Below the pieces are notes generated by a model. The model made no database searches, was not told where the DNA came from, and was given only the letters and a program-made list of their open reading frames with translations. From Nocardia nova NBRC 15556 (GTDB lineage Bacteria > Actinomycetota > Actinomycetes > Mycobacteriales > Mycobacteriaceae): a stretch of 64,000 nt of DNA. How positions within the stretch are numbered: the first letter of the stretch is position 1; the number at the start of each line of letters is the position of its first letter. The stretch is taken from NCBI RefSeq assembly GCF_001613005.1, contig NZ_BDBN01000038.1:1-64000 (forward strand), in the 5' to 3' direction. A program made the position numbers and the translations under genes. Positions 42,389-51,167 of this stretch are shown here, piece by piece.

Positions 42389-44386
42389 TCAGAACCGCCC
42401 GCCCCGGCTGATCCGGCGGGAACTGTCGGATCCCCCGAAAGAGGCGGGGCCCCAGCCGGATCCGCCCATCGAACGGCCGCGATAGCCGCTGCCCGCGCCG
42501 CGCAGCAGACTGTCGATCAGAATTCCGCCCAATACGGCGCCGGCCTGCGAGGTCCCCGACACCGGCCGGTGCGCCTGCCACTCCCGCACATCGGCCTCGG
42601 CGGCGTGCAGTGCGCGGGTGGCCAGATCGGCGGCCTGTTGCGCACTGTCCAGTGCCGCCTGCGGGTCGGTGGCCGAAAGCTGCTGCGCCCGATCCAGATT
42701 CCGCTGGGCCTCGGCCAGGCGCGTGCGGGGCGCGGCGTCGATACCGCCACGGCGCGTGTCGATGAAGTCGGCGGCCGCCCGGACCTGGCTCTGCGCGGCG
42801 ATCACGGCCTGGTCCAGGCGGCGCCGCAGTTGTTCGGCGGCGAGTTTGCGCTCACCGGCCGCCGCGACCGCGCGATCCAGTGCGGTATCGGCCGCGACCG
42901 CGCGGTGGAACGTGCCGAGCGGGTCGCGGTCCCCGGTGGTCCGGGCCGCCTCCCATGCGGTGCGGGCGCCGGACATCGCGTCCGCCAATTCCGGGCCGCC
43001 ATGTTCGGTCAGCCCCCGCGCGGTCTCGAGGTCGCGACCCAGTTCGTCGATCGCCGCCGGCAGACCGGCTCGCGCCTGGGTGATATCGGTCTCGGCGGTG
43101 TCCACGGCGTCGAGCAGGGTACGGGCGGCGGTCACCGCGGCCTCCGCGCCGCGAATCGCCGCGACCACCCCACCCTGGCGTCCGACCGGCTCGGCCGCGG
43201 CCTGCCTGCCCTGTTCGATCGTGTTCTCGGCGAAGCCGATTCGCTCCCGCGCCATCGTCACGTTGTCGCGCACCGGCGCGGTGACCGATTCCGGTTGTGC
43301 GGCCAGCAGCCGCCGCAGCGTCTCCTCCGAGCGCGGCAGGCGCACGGTGAGATCGACCACATCGCGAGTCAGCGCGTCCAGCCGTTGCGGGGCGTCGATC
43401 AGCAGATTGCGCATGGCGTCGAATTCGGCCACCTTGTCGTCGAGTTCGGCATCGGCCCGCCCACAGGTGGTGATCAGCTCGACCAGCAGATCGCGGCGCT
43501 GATCAGGAGTTTCCGGGATCTCGTCGTCGAGCCGCTGGCGAATCGAAAAGGCATGCGCCAACGCCTGTTTCGCGGACTCGAGCGCGGCGGCGAACGGGGC
43601 GGTCGCGGTGGTGCCGAATTCGTCGGTGGCCAGGCGCAGTTCCTCGGCGCTGGCCCGGATCGCGTTGTCGGTGTCGACCAGCACCTGCGCCGAGCGAGCC
43701 TCGAGCAGATCCGGGCGGAGCCCGGCCAGCGCGGCGGTGTCGGTCGGGTCGACCGCCTGGGCGGCGTCGGCCTCGGCGCGCCCCCGTGCCCGCCGGCGCA
43801 ACTGCGAATAGCCCAGCACCAGGCCGATCACACCCAGCACGATCAAAGTGATCACGATCAGCGGCCAGATCCCGACACCACCGGAATCTCCCATGGCCGT
43901 GGACAATCCGTCGGCCGCGGCCACCGCGGCCTCGGCCCACTGGCCGTTGTGCAGCCGCGGCTCCACCTGATCGGTGAGCAGCGAATTCAGTTCCGCATCG
44001 CTCACCGAGGGCGGGAGCGCACCGGTGAAGGCATAGGAGCGGTCGCTGGTCGCGATCGACAGCAGCACATCGCGCTCGCCGAATCCGGACGCGGTCGCCG
44101 TGCGCTGACCCCAGGTCTGCGGATCCACGCCACCGAAATCGCGGACGTAGACCACCCACAGCCGCTCCCGGTGCGCGGTGTAGAGCGCGTCCACCGACGC
44201 GCGCACGGTGTCGCGCTGCGGACCGTCGAGAACCTGGGCGGAATCGGTGACGTATTCGTTGAGCCGCATCGGCTCGTCGGCGACGGCCGGGCCGCAGCAG
44301 CCGAGCACGAACCCGAACACGATCGACAGCAGCACCGCGAGCAGCGTCGGCGGCTGTGATCGGCGAAGACGCGAGTCCGGCGGCAT
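42389..44386 (-). CDS. TPM-domain membrane protein (Rv2345-like)
   Basis: A 665-residue exported membrane protein. A signal segment (LLAVLLSIVFGFVLGCCGPA, with VLGC as a possible lipobox) is followed by a TPM_phosphatase domain (about 30-165, EYVTDSAQVLDGPQRDTV, RLWVVYVRDFGG). A transmembrane helix follows (GIWPLIVITLIVLGVIGLVLG, about 177). Then comes a long helical Ala/Arg/Glu-rich region to about 600, and a Gly/Ser/Arg-rich tail. It probably sits in the membrane with the TPM domain outside and coiled-coil inside. The mycobacterial homologue also precedes dgt-dnaG. ATG at 44386 is 6 nt after TACATT (minus strand, 44398-44393), so it is likely leaderless. Confidence 0.8.
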   Translation of the reverse strand: MPPDSRLRRSQPPTLLAVLLSIVFGFVLGCCGPAVADEPMRLNEYVTDSAQVLDGPQRDTVRASVDALYTAHRERLWVVYVRDFGGVDPQTWGQRTATASGFGERDVLLSIATSDRSYAFTGALPPSVSDAELNSLLTDQVEPRLHNGQWAEAAVAAADGLSTAMGDSGGVGIWPLIVITLIVLGVIGLVLGYSQLRRRARGRAEADAAQAVDPTDTAALAGLRPDLLEARSAQVLVDTDNAIRASAEELRLATDEFGTTATAPFAAALESAKQALAHAFSIRQRLDDEIPETPDQRRDLLVELITTCGRADAELDDKVAEFDAMRNLLIDAPQRLDALTRDVVDLTVRLPRSEETLRRLLAAQPESVTAPVRDNVTMARERIGFAENTIEQGRQAAAEPVGRQGGVVAAIRGAEAAVTAARTLLDAVDTAETDITQARAGLPAAIDELGRDLETARGLTEHGGPELADAMSGARTAWEAARTTGDRDPLGTFHRAVAADTALDRAVAAAGERKLAAEQLRRRLDQAVIAAQSQVRAAADFIDTRRGGIDAAPRTRLAEAQRNLDRAQQLSATDPQAALDSAQQAADLATRALHAAEADVREWQAHRPVSGTSQAGAVLGGILIDSLLRGAGSGYRGRSMGGSGWGPASFGGSDSSRRISRGGRF

Positions 44387-44455
44387 AGCACGAATGTATC
44401 CGCCGACACGGCGTAACGGGCGTTGATCCGGCCGACCCGTGTCGGAACCGATGAT

Positions 44456-44461
44456 TACCAT
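44456..44461 (+). promoter_or_regulatory. -10 box TACCAT of the MBL-fold gene
   Basis: TACCAT ends 7 nt before GTG at 44469, which favours that start over GTG at 44439 and predicts a leaderless mRNA. Confidence 0.5.
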
Positions 44462-44468
44462 CGGCAGG

Positions 44469-45146
44469 GTGATCACGCTGGATATCCCCTATACGGGCCA
44501 CGTCGCGCCGGGTTCGAATCCGCAGCAGCGCGATGTGCCGGGCGCCCGGATCGTCAAGATGTCGGTCGGCGGTATGGACAACAACGTCTATCTGGTGCAG
44601 GACACCGCCACCGGTGACGCGGTGCTGATCGACGCCGCCAACGAATCCGAACGCATCCAGGCCCTGCTGGACCAGGAGGTGCCCGGGCGGCTGCGGCTGA
44701 TCGTCACCACCCATCAGCATTTCGACCACTGGCAGGCCTTGAGCGCGGTGGTCGCCGACACCGGCGTACCGACCGCCGCCCACGCCCTGGATGCCGAACC
44801 GCTTCCGGTGCGGCCGGACCGGCTGCTGGCCGACGGTGACACCGTCTCGATCGGTGAACTGGAATTCGAGGTCGTCCACCTGCGCGGACACACCCCGGGT
44901 TCGGTCGCGCTGGCGCTCACCGACGGCTCCGGGCGCACCCATCTGTTCACCGGCGACTGCCTGTTCCCCGGGGGTGTCGGGCGCACCACTTCCCCGGAGG
45001 ATTTCGATTCCCTCTACAGCGACGTCACCACCAAGGTGTTCGACCGCTTCGGCGACGATACGGTCGTCTACCCGGGCCACGGCGACGACACCACCCTGGG
45101 TGCCGAGCGTCCGCAGCTCGCGCAGTGGCGGCAACGCGGTTGGTGA
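44469..45146 (+). CDS. MBL-fold metallo-hydrolase (glyoxalase II-like)
   Basis: A 225-residue zinc hydrolase. The metal motif TTHQHFDHWQAL is HxHxDH-like, with HLRGHTPGSVALAL, LFTGDCLFPGG and VYPGHGDDTTLG supplying the remaining His and Asp ligands. The order is that of glyoxalase II and related thioester hydrolases. Cytoplasmic; the substrate is unknown. An earlier GTG at 44439 would add 10 residues. It is divergent from the TPM gene. Confidence 0.88.
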   Translation: MITLDIPYTGHVAPGSNPQQRDVPGARIVKMSVGGMDNNVYLVQDTATGDAVLIDAANESERIQALLDQEVPGRLRLIVTTHQHFDHWQALSAVVADTGVPTAAHALDAEPLPVRPDRLLADGDTVSIGELEFEVVHLRGHTPGSVALALTDGSGRTHLFTGDCLFPGGVGRTTSPEDFDSLYSDVTTKVFDRFGDDTVVYPGHGDDTTLGAERPQLAQWRQRGW

Positions 45147-45224
45147 GCGGTTCCGGTGCCCGGCAGCGGTGAGGATCCGGCGCTCCGCAATCGTGGCGTG
45201 ACCGAGCACTGGCACACTCGGGGA

Positions 45225-45917
45225 ATGCCCTCGGCCCTCACCCATCCCGCCCCGACCCGCACGCCCGTCGCGCCGCGCCGTCCGCGCGGATCGGCGGTCG
45301 CGCGCTGGGTGCGCCGGGTGATCGCCGGCACCGTCCTCATCGGGGTCGTGCTCGTCGGCGGCACCGCTTTCCGGGTCTGGCAGGTGGCTCGGATCGACGA
45401 CTACAGCCGCGCCGACGCGATCGTGGTGCTGGGCGCCGCGCAATACGACGGCACCCCGTCCTCGGTTTTCGAGGCCCGGCTCGGCCAGGCCTATCACCTG
45501 TACACCAAAGGTGTTGCGCCGCTGGTGATCACGGTCGGCGGCAAACAGGTGGGAGACAACTACACCGAGGCCGCCTCCGGTAAGAACTACCTGAAGAATC
45601 GCGGCGTGCCCGCCGACCGGGTAGTGGCCGTGGAGACCGGATCGGACACGCTGCAGAGTATCGAGGCGGTCGCCTCCGCGATGCGGGCTCGCGACCTGTC
45701 CTCGGCGGTGCTGGTCAGCGATCCGTGGCATTCGCTGCGCACCCGCACCATGGCCCGCGACGCCGGTCTGGACGCGTGGACCGCGCCGACGCGCACCGGC
45801 CCGGCGGTCTACACCCGGGAGTCCCAATTCCACGGCATCGCCCGCGAAACCGGTGCGCTGCTGTGGTATCAGCTCACTCACTTCTCCGCGGATTTCAAAT
45901 ACACCGCGGAGCAGTGA
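45225..45917 (+). CDS. YdcF/SanA-like DUF218 membrane protein
   Basis: A 230-residue protein with one N-terminal transmembrane helix (VIAGTVLIGVVLVGGTAF, about 30-48) and an extracytoplasmic DUF218 domain: ADAIVVLGAAQYDGTPS, LGQAYHLYTKGVAPLVITVGG, ETGSDTLQSIEAVAS and VLVSDPWHSLRTRTMARD. Family members are linked to envelope integrity, without a proven reaction. ATG at 45225 is chosen as it starts just before the basic membrane anchor. It is followed by dgt at a 24-nt distance. Confidence 0.85.
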   Translation: MPSALTHPAPTRTPVAPRRPRGSAVARWVRRVIAGTVLIGVVLVGGTAFRVWQVARIDDYSRADAIVVLGAAQYDGTPSSVFEARLGQAYHLYTKGVAPLVITVGGKQVGDNYTEAASGKNYLKNRGVPADRVVAVETGSDTLQSIEAVASAMRARDLSSAVLVSDPWHSLRTRTMARDAGLDAWTAPTRTGPAVYTRESQFHGIARETGALLWYQLTHFSADFKYTAEQ

Positions 45918-45941
45918 GAAACGTACCAGGCGGTATCTCCC

Positions 45942-47204
45942 ATGAGTTTCGACGCGATGCCCGAATGCCCGTATGTCGACAGTGATCACGAGCGCATGGT
46001 GTCCGAGACCTCGCCCACGGCGGGGTTGCGGTGGTCGCCCGCACCGGCGCGGCGCAGCGACTTCGCGCGGGACCGGGCGCGGGTGCTGCATTCGGCGGCG
46101 TTGCGGCGACTTGCCGACAAAACCCAGGTGATGGGTCCCCGCGACGGCGACACGCCGCGCACCCGGCTGACCCACTCGCTGGAGGTCGCCCAGATCGGGC
46201 GCAGCATCGCCGAGGGGCTGGGCTGTGACGCGGACCTGGTCGATCTGGCCGGGCTGGCTCACGACATCGGCCATCCGCCGTACGGCCACAACGGCGAACG
46301 CGCCCTCGACGAATTCGCCGACGCCTACGGCGGGTTCGAGGGCAACGCCCAGAATCTGCGGATTCTGACGAGATTGGAGCCGAAGGTCTTCGATGCGGCG
46401 GGGGAGAGTTACGGCCTCAACCTGACCCGCGCCGCCCTCGACGCCACCGTCAAATATCCGTGGGGCAGAACGGCTTCCGGTGCGAAGTTCGGCGCCTACG
46501 ACGCCGATCTGGACCGGCTGAGCTGGGTCCGCAAGGGTGCGCCCGAGCGGCGGCAGTCGCTGGAATCGCAGGTCATGGACTGGTCCGATGATGTGGCGTA
46601 CTCGGTGCACGATGTCGAGGACGGGGTCATCGCGGGCCGGATCGATCTGCGAGCGCTCGCCGATCCGGCCGAACAGGCCGCCCTCGCCGAACTGGGCCAG
46701 CGCCAGCACCGCGACCTGTCCGCCGACGATCTGATCGCGGCCGGTCAGCGGCTCTCGCAGCTGCAAGTGATCGCCGAGGCCGCCGGCTACGACGGCACCC
46801 TGCGCGCCTCGGTCGCGCTCAAGCGGCTGACCAGCGATCTGGTCGGCCGGTTCGCGACCGCGGCGGTCGAGGCGACCCGTGCCGCATGGACCGGGCAGTC
46901 GCTGTGCCGCTACGCCGCCGACCTCGAGGTGCCGGCCGTGGTGGCCGCGGAGGTCGCGCTATTGAAAACGGTCGCCCTGCGGTACGTGATGTCGGACCCC
47001 GAACATCACAAACGCCAGGCCGAACAGCGCGAGCGCATCCGATTCGTGGCCGACCGCCTGCTGGCCGGCGCCCCCCAGGGCCTCGACCCGATCCTGCTGC
47101 CGTGGTGGGAGGCGGCCACCGACGACACCGCCCGCGTGCGCGTGATCGTCGACCAGATCGCCTCCTACACCGAGAGCAGGCTGGAACGGATCGCGGCCCA
47201 CTGA
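45942..47204 (+). CDS. dgt: Deoxyguanosinetriphosphate triphosphohydrolase-like protein
   Basis: A 420-residue HD-domain dNTPase. Metal and catalytic residues are visible in RTRLTHSLEVAQIGRSIAEGLG, VDLAGLAHDIGHPPYGHNGERALDEF (HD motif) and MDWSDDVAYSVHDVEDGV. It hydrolyses dNTPs to nucleosides and triphosphate, controlling dNTP pools. It sits just before dnaG as in mycobacteria (Rv2344c). ATG at 45942 follows a weak ribosome site. A transposase scrap lies between its stop and dnaG. Confidence 0.93.
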   Translation: MSFDAMPECPYVDSDHERMVSETSPTAGLRWSPAPARRSDFARDRARVLHSAALRRLADKTQVMGPRDGDTPRTRLTHSLEVAQIGRSIAEGLGCDADLVDLAGLAHDIGHPPYGHNGERALDEFADAYGGFEGNAQNLRILTRLEPKVFDAAGESYGLNLTRAALDATVKYPWGRTASGAKFGAYDADLDRLSWVRKGAPERRQSLESQVMDWSDDVAYSVHDVEDGVIAGRIDLRALADPAEQAALAELGQRQHRDLSADDLIAAGQRLSQLQVIAEAAGYDGTLRASVALKRLTSDLVGRFATAAVEATRAAWTGQSLCRYAADLEVPAVVAAEVALLKTVALRYVMSDPEHHKRQAEQRERIRFVADRLLAGAPQGLDPILLPWWEAATDDTARVRVIVDQIASYTESRLERIAAH

Positions 47205-47236
47205 CCCCGGTCGTCGGCGTGGGCCCTGACTTTGGG

Positions 47237-47401
47237 AGGCGCAACGCAGAACTGACGCTGGCTGACCGCGTCTTTACCTGCGGATGTGGCTACCGGCTCG
47301 ATCGAGACCTCAATGCCGCGATAAATCTCGCACGCTGGGCGGCCGCCCAGCATGAACCCCCGGACCCCCGAGCAGGAGGCCGGGTCATCAACGCCCGCTG
47401 A
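47237..47401 (+). pseudogene. C-terminal fragment of a TnpB (IS200/IS605 OrfB) nuclease
   Basis: About 55 residues with the TnpB zinc-ribbon end: RRNAELTLADRVFTCGCGYRL, then DRDLNAAINLARWAAAQHE. DRDLNAAINL is the diagnostic RuvC-III region containing the last catalytic Asp. The first Cys pair, the rest of RuvC and the helix-turn-helix are missing, so it is not functional. The frame is broken from dgt by that gene's stop. It marks an old insertion between dgt and dnaG, next to the dnaG promoter. Confidence 0.85.
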
Positions 47402-47448
47402 CGGGAAGGCTCTGACCAGCACCGTCGAGTGCCGGTGAAACCTTCCCG
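47402..47448 (+). ncRNA. Hairpin at the TnpB end resembling an omega-RNA scaffold
   Basis: CGGGAAGG (47402-47409) pairs with CCTTCCCG (47441-47448), with an inner stem CACCG (47420-47424) / CGGTG (47433-47437). It begins directly after the TnpB stop, where omega-RNA (reRNA) scaffolds and the element right end normally lie. The element itself is truncated, so expression is doubtful. The assignment is positional and structural only. Confidence 0.4.
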
Positions 47449-47550
47449 AGAGACGTGGGAACCGACGTTCACGCCGTTTGCCGCGGTGGGGACCGACGAC
47501 GCCCGAGAAGGGCGGTGCCGACCGATCAACCATGGTCGTTCGACACGCTT

Positions 47551-47556
47551 TAGACT
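47551..47556 (+). promoter_or_regulatory. -10 box TAGACT of dnaG
   Basis: TAGACT ends 8 nt before GTG at 47565. This favours GTG 47565 and a leaderless or near-leaderless dnaG mRNA, just downstream of the transposase scrap. Confidence 0.5.
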
Positions 47557-47564
47557 CGGATGCC

Positions 47565-49475
47565 GTGGCAGGTCGACTTCCGGATCGCGATATCGCGGCA
47601 ATACGTGAACGCGTACGCATCGAGGATGTCGTCGGTGAGTATGTGTCGCTCAAGCGGGCCGGTGCGGACTCGCTGAAGGGGTTGTGCCCGTTCCACGACG
47701 AGAAGTCGCCGTCGTTCCACGTGCGGCCGAACCACAGCCACTTCCACTGCTTCGGTTGTGGCGAGAGCGGCGACGTGTTCGCGTTTCTGCAGAAGATCGA
47801 CCACGTCGGATTCGTCGAGGCGGTCGAGCAACTGGCCGACCGGATCGGCTACAAGATCAATTACGAGGGCGGCGGAACCTCGGTGCAGCGCGACCGCGGC
47901 ACCCGTTCCCGGCTGGTCGCCGCCAATGCGGCCGCGCACGAGTTCTATCAGGCGCAACTGCGCGAACCGGGCGCGGAGGTGGCTCGCAAGTATCTCACCG
48001 ACCGCAATTTCGATGCCAACGCCGCGCGGCATTTCGGCTGCGGTTACGCCCCGGCCGGTTGGGACACGCTGACGAAATACCTGCTGCGCAAGGGTTTCGA
48101 CATCAAGGAGCTGGAGGCGGCGGGGCTGTCCAAGCCCGGCCGGCACGGCCCGATCGACCGGTTCCACCGCCGGCTGCTGTGGCCGATCCGGAATCTGAGC
48201 GGCGACGTCATCGGATTCGGCGCCCGGCGCCTGTTCGACGACGACCAGATGACCGCGAAGTACATCAATACGCCGGAAACGGTGTTGTACAAGAAGTCTC
48301 AGGTGCTGTTCGGGCTCGACCACGCCAAGCGGGAGATCGCCAAGAGCCACCAGGCGGTGGTCGTCGAGGGCTACACCGATGTGATGGCCATGCATCTGGC
48401 GGGTGTGACGACCGCGGTCGCCTCCTGTGGCACCGCCTTCGGCGACGAGCACCTGTCGATGCTGCGCCGGTTGCTGATGGACGACAATTTCTGGCGCGGT
48501 GAGATCATCTACACCTTCGACGGTGATGCCGCCGGCCAGGCAGCGGCGCTGAAGGCCTTTTCCGGTGACCAGAAACTGGCCGGGCAGACCTATATCGCGG
48601 TCGCCCCCGACGGGCAGGACCCGTGTGAATTGCGTCAGCGTTCCGGCGACGGTGCGGTCCGCGACCTGGTGGCCCGGCGGGTCCCGTTGTACGAGTTCGT
48701 GATTCGCGGCCTGCTCGCCGACCACAACCTCGACACCCCCGAGGGGCAGGTGGAGGCGCTGCGGCGCGCGGTGCCCGTGGTGGCGCAGATCAAGGACAAC
48801 GCGCTGCGCAAGGCGTACGCCACGAAGCTGGCCGGGTGGGTCGGCTGGGACGACATCCAGCTGGTGGTGCGACGGGTCGGTGACCACGCCCGCCGCGGTA
48901 AGCCGGTGAAGGGCGTGCCCGGCCGCGAAGCGGCCGCCGAGACAGCGGTCGCGGAGTCGGCCGCCGCCCGCCCGAATCCGGGTGATCCGGTGCTGCTGCC
49001 GCAGCGGCAAGTACTCGCCGCCGCCCTGCAGTATCCGGCGACCGCGGGACCGATCTTCGACAGTCTCGAGCCCGAAGCGTTCACCCACCCCGCTTACACC
49101 GCCGTGCGCGCCGCCCTCGCCGCCGCCGGTGGCACGGCAGCGGGACTCGGTGGCGCGGAATGGGTTTCGCGCGTCGCCGATCACACCGACGATCTGATGC
49201 TGCGCGCACTGGTCTCCGAACTGGCCGCCGAGCCGCTCCCGGTCAAATCGATGGACGACATCCCCCGGTTCATCTCCGGCGTGCTGGCGCGGGTGCAGGA
49301 GGCGTGGGTCGGGCGCCAGGTCGCCGCGCTCAAGTCGAAACTGCAGCGGGTCTCGTCGACCGAACAGCCGGACGACTACATGGCCCTGTTCGGCGATCTG
49401 GTCGCCCTCGAGCAGTACCGCAAGAGCCTGCTCACCCAGGCCATGGGCAACTCGGATGATTTCAACGTGGCCTGA
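47565..49475 (+). CDS. dnaG: DNA primase
   Basis: A 636-residue primase. The N-terminal zinc domain has CPFHDEKSPSFHV and HCFGCGESGDVF (CHC2-type ligands). The central TOPRIM domain contains VVVEGYTDVMAMH, FGDEH and YTFDGDAAGQAAALKAF. The C-terminal helicase-binding domain spans about 460-636. It makes RNA primers at the replication fork. GTG at 47565 is 8 nt after a -10 box and matches the M. tuberculosis N-terminus (GRLPDRDIAAIRERVRIEDV). The open frame extends upstream but without homology. Confidence 0.96.
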   Translation: MAGRLPDRDIAAIRERVRIEDVVGEYVSLKRAGADSLKGLCPFHDEKSPSFHVRPNHSHFHCFGCGESGDVFAFLQKIDHVGFVEAVEQLADRIGYKINYEGGGTSVQRDRGTRSRLVAANAAAHEFYQAQLREPGAEVARKYLTDRNFDANAARHFGCGYAPAGWDTLTKYLLRKGFDIKELEAAGLSKPGRHGPIDRFHRRLLWPIRNLSGDVIGFGARRLFDDDQMTAKYINTPETVLYKKSQVLFGLDHAKREIAKSHQAVVVEGYTDVMAMHLAGVTTAVASCGTAFGDEHLSMLRRLLMDDNFWRGEIIYTFDGDAAGQAAALKAFSGDQKLAGQTYIAVAPDGQDPCELRQRSGDGAVRDLVARRVPLYEFVIRGLLADHNLDTPEGQVEALRRAVPVVAQIKDNALRKAYATKLAGWVGWDDIQLVVRRVGDHARRGKPVKGVPGREAAAETAVAESAAARPNPGDPVLLPQRQVLAAALQYPATAGPIFDSLEPEAFTHPAYTAVRAALAAAGGTAAGLGGAEWVSRVADHTDDLMLRALVSELAAEPLPVKSMDDIPRFISGVLARVQEAWVGRQVAALKSKLQRVSSTEQPDDYMALFGDLVALEQYRKSLLTQAMGNSDDFNVA

Positions 49476-49489
49476 TCGTTCCATTCGGA

Positions 49490-50319
49490 ATGAGATCGAT
49501 CTCTTTCCATCGCTCCGGGACCGAACTGACCGCCGAGATCGTCGACGGTGACGGCCCGCCGCTGGTGATCGTTCCGGGGGTCATGTCCGATGCCGCCACC
49601 TGGCGGCCCGTCGTGGAGCGGCTCGGACTGTCCAATCCGGTGGTGACGATCAATCGCCGCGGACGGCTGCCGAGCGGCCGCTGGGAGCCGACTACTCCGT
49701 ACGGACCGAGATCGACGACTTGCACCGCATCCTCGACGCCCTCGGCGCGGCGGTGGAGCTGTTCGGATGGAGCTACAGCGGACTGATCGCCCTGGAGGCG
49801 GCCTGTGAGCGGTCGGATCTTCGGTCGGTGATCGCCTACGAACCGGTATCGGCGCCCTTCGCCCCCGCCGCGATTCCCGCGCTGCGCGCCGCCGTCGACC
49901 GCGGTGATCTGGATGCGGCCGTCCGGCTGGTCAACACCGATGTATCGGGCTTCTCTACGGAATATGTTGCCGCCCTGCGGGAATCGCCGGTGTGGGCGGT
50001 GCTGCGCCCGCTGGCGGCGCCGCTGCCGACGGAACTCGCGGCAATCGAGGCCTACCGGGTGGACCTGCGGCGGTATCGGGCGCTGAGCGTCCCTGTCACC
50101 CTGCTGCTGGGCGAACTCAACGCGAACGCCGCACCCTACGGCGCCGCATTCGACCGCATCGCCGGCGCACTGCCGCGGGCACGCATCGACCGGCTATCGG
50201 GGCAGGGGCATCTGGCGCACGCGCAGGCGCCGCACCTGCTCGCCCGCCACATCGCCGCGGCGGTACGCGCGGGCTCGCCGGCCGAAGCGGAGCCCGGGAA
50301 AAATCGGCTCGGCCGGTAG
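49490..50319 (+). pseudogene. Alpha/beta hydrolase with a single-base frameshift
   Basis: A hydrolase of about 275 residues split between two frames. The first part (from ATG 49490) reads SISFHRSGTELTAEIVDGDG to NRRGRLPSG. The second, from about 49682, reads ADYSVRTEIDDLHRILDALG and contains the nucleophile elbow ELFGWSYSGLIALE and the His region LSGQGHLAHAQ. Adding one C near 49678 would restore SGPLGADYS and join the frames. This may be a real pseudogene or a sequencing error. Otherwise all catalytic landmarks are intact. It lies 14 nt after dnaG. Confidence 0.75.
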
Positions 50320-50383
50320 TTGGGCGATCCGGTGGCACGCTGCCCGGTGGAAACGTCGGGCAGCGTGTCACCGGGATCGTGGC

Positions 50384-50629
50384 TCAGCGGCGGAGCTGGT
50401 CCTGGGGGACGAGGACGGTGGTGCGCTCGTCGATCGGCTCCATGGGTTCGAGCCGCGGCTGGGTATTGAGGCGGTCCGACAGCTTCTGGCGGCTGGCCTG
50501 AACCAGTTTGCGGGTGACCGGGCTGGCGGCGACAGCACGGGTGGTCTTGCTGATCTGCTCGTAGCGAGCCCGCCCCGCCTTGGCCCCCAGCACATAACCG
50601 GCTGCGACGCCGATGATCAACCGCAGCAT
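50384..50629 (-). CDS. Small YtxH-like membrane-associated protein
   Basis: An 81-residue protein starting MLRLIIGVAAGYVLGAKAGR, with one short hydrophobic segment rich in Gly and Ala, then a basic helical region (ARYEQISKTTRAVAASPVTRKLVQ) and an acidic end. The glycine-zipper-like start and following helix are typical of YtxH/small envelope proteins widespread in Mycobacteriales. GGAGGAG precedes ATG at 50629; ATG at 50680 would add 17 residues. The function is unknown. Confidence 0.75.
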   Translation of the reverse strand: MLRLIIGVAAGYVLGAKAGRARYEQISKTTRAVAASPVTRKLVQASRQKLSDRLNTQPRLEPMEPIDERTTVLVPQDQLRR

Positions 50630-50924
50630 TCTTTCGGGCTCCTCCCAGTAGCTGTCCGCGCCGTACATCCTGCCCGACATCGAGTCGGACTGTCGATCCG
50701 GCACCACCTTGCCAGACCCCACCGACAATTTCCGATCCTTACCGCCGGGCTCTCGAATTCCCCACCGGCACACTTTGGTTGGAGACCGCGGTCAGGGCCG
50801 TGCCGCCCGCCCCCGACACGCCGCTCCGTTCCGCATTTCCCCAGCTCCCGGGCCGATTTGGGGAGCGGACCGGACATAAGCTAAAGTTTGTGCTCGGCCG
50901 GCCCGCACGGGCTGACCGGAGCAA

Positions 50925-50997
50925 TCCCCTATAGCTCAATTGGCAGAGCAGCCGACTGTTAATCGGCAGGTTTCTGGTTCGAGTCCAGATGGGGGAG
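50925..50997 (+). tRNA. tRNA-Asn (GTT)
   Basis: A 73-nt tRNA. The acceptor arms TCCCCTA (50925-50931) and TGGGGGA (50990-50996) pair with one G-U. The anticodon stem GCCGA/TCGGC encloses the loop CTGTTAA with anticodon GTT at 50958-50960. The T arm contains GGTTCGAGTCC. The discriminator is G and CCA is not encoded. It is read with AAC/AAT codons for asparagine. Confidence 0.97.
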
Positions 50998-51002
50998 CAG
51001 AA

Positions 51003-51047
51003 AACAGCCCCTGGCCTGTGGGAACGTACCACAGACCAGGGGCTGTT
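51003..51047. terminator. Terminator after tRNA-Asn
   Basis: A long hairpin with outer stem AACAGCCCCTGG (51003-51014) / CCAGGGGCTGTT (51036-51047), inner stem CTGTGG / CCACAG with one mismatch between them, and a 7-nt loop. It starts 5 nt after the tRNA and is followed by a T-containing CTCGTTCT. It is symmetrical enough to work in both directions. Confidence 0.88.
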
Positions 51048-51130
51048 CTCGTTCTGAGAGCCCTGGCCTGGGCGAACGCCGGCCGTCCGATTCGGGATCC
51101 TCACCGCCGGGCGGTCGCAGGGCGCGGGGA

Positions 51131-51136
51131 TACGAT
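51131..51136 (+). promoter_or_regulatory. -10 box of the thioesterase gene
   Basis: TACGAT lies 31 nt before ATG at 51168, with AGGAG in the resulting 5' UTR. Confidence 0.4.
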
Positions 51137-51167
51137 GTGCGCCGCGAACGGGCTCACGAGGAGATCG

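Noticed and set aside
42353..44359. 668-codon plus-strand open frame opposite the TPM gene
   Set aside because: The minus strand encodes a coherent signal peptide, TPM domain and membrane helix, while the plus strand gives only low-complexity Arg/Gly/Gln sequence.
43503..46766. Very long minus-strand open frame (over 1000 codons)
   Set aside because: It runs antisense to the MBL, YdcF and dgt genes and out of frame with the TPM gene. Its sequence is Arg/Gly/His-rich with no domain, the usual result of high-GC codon bias.
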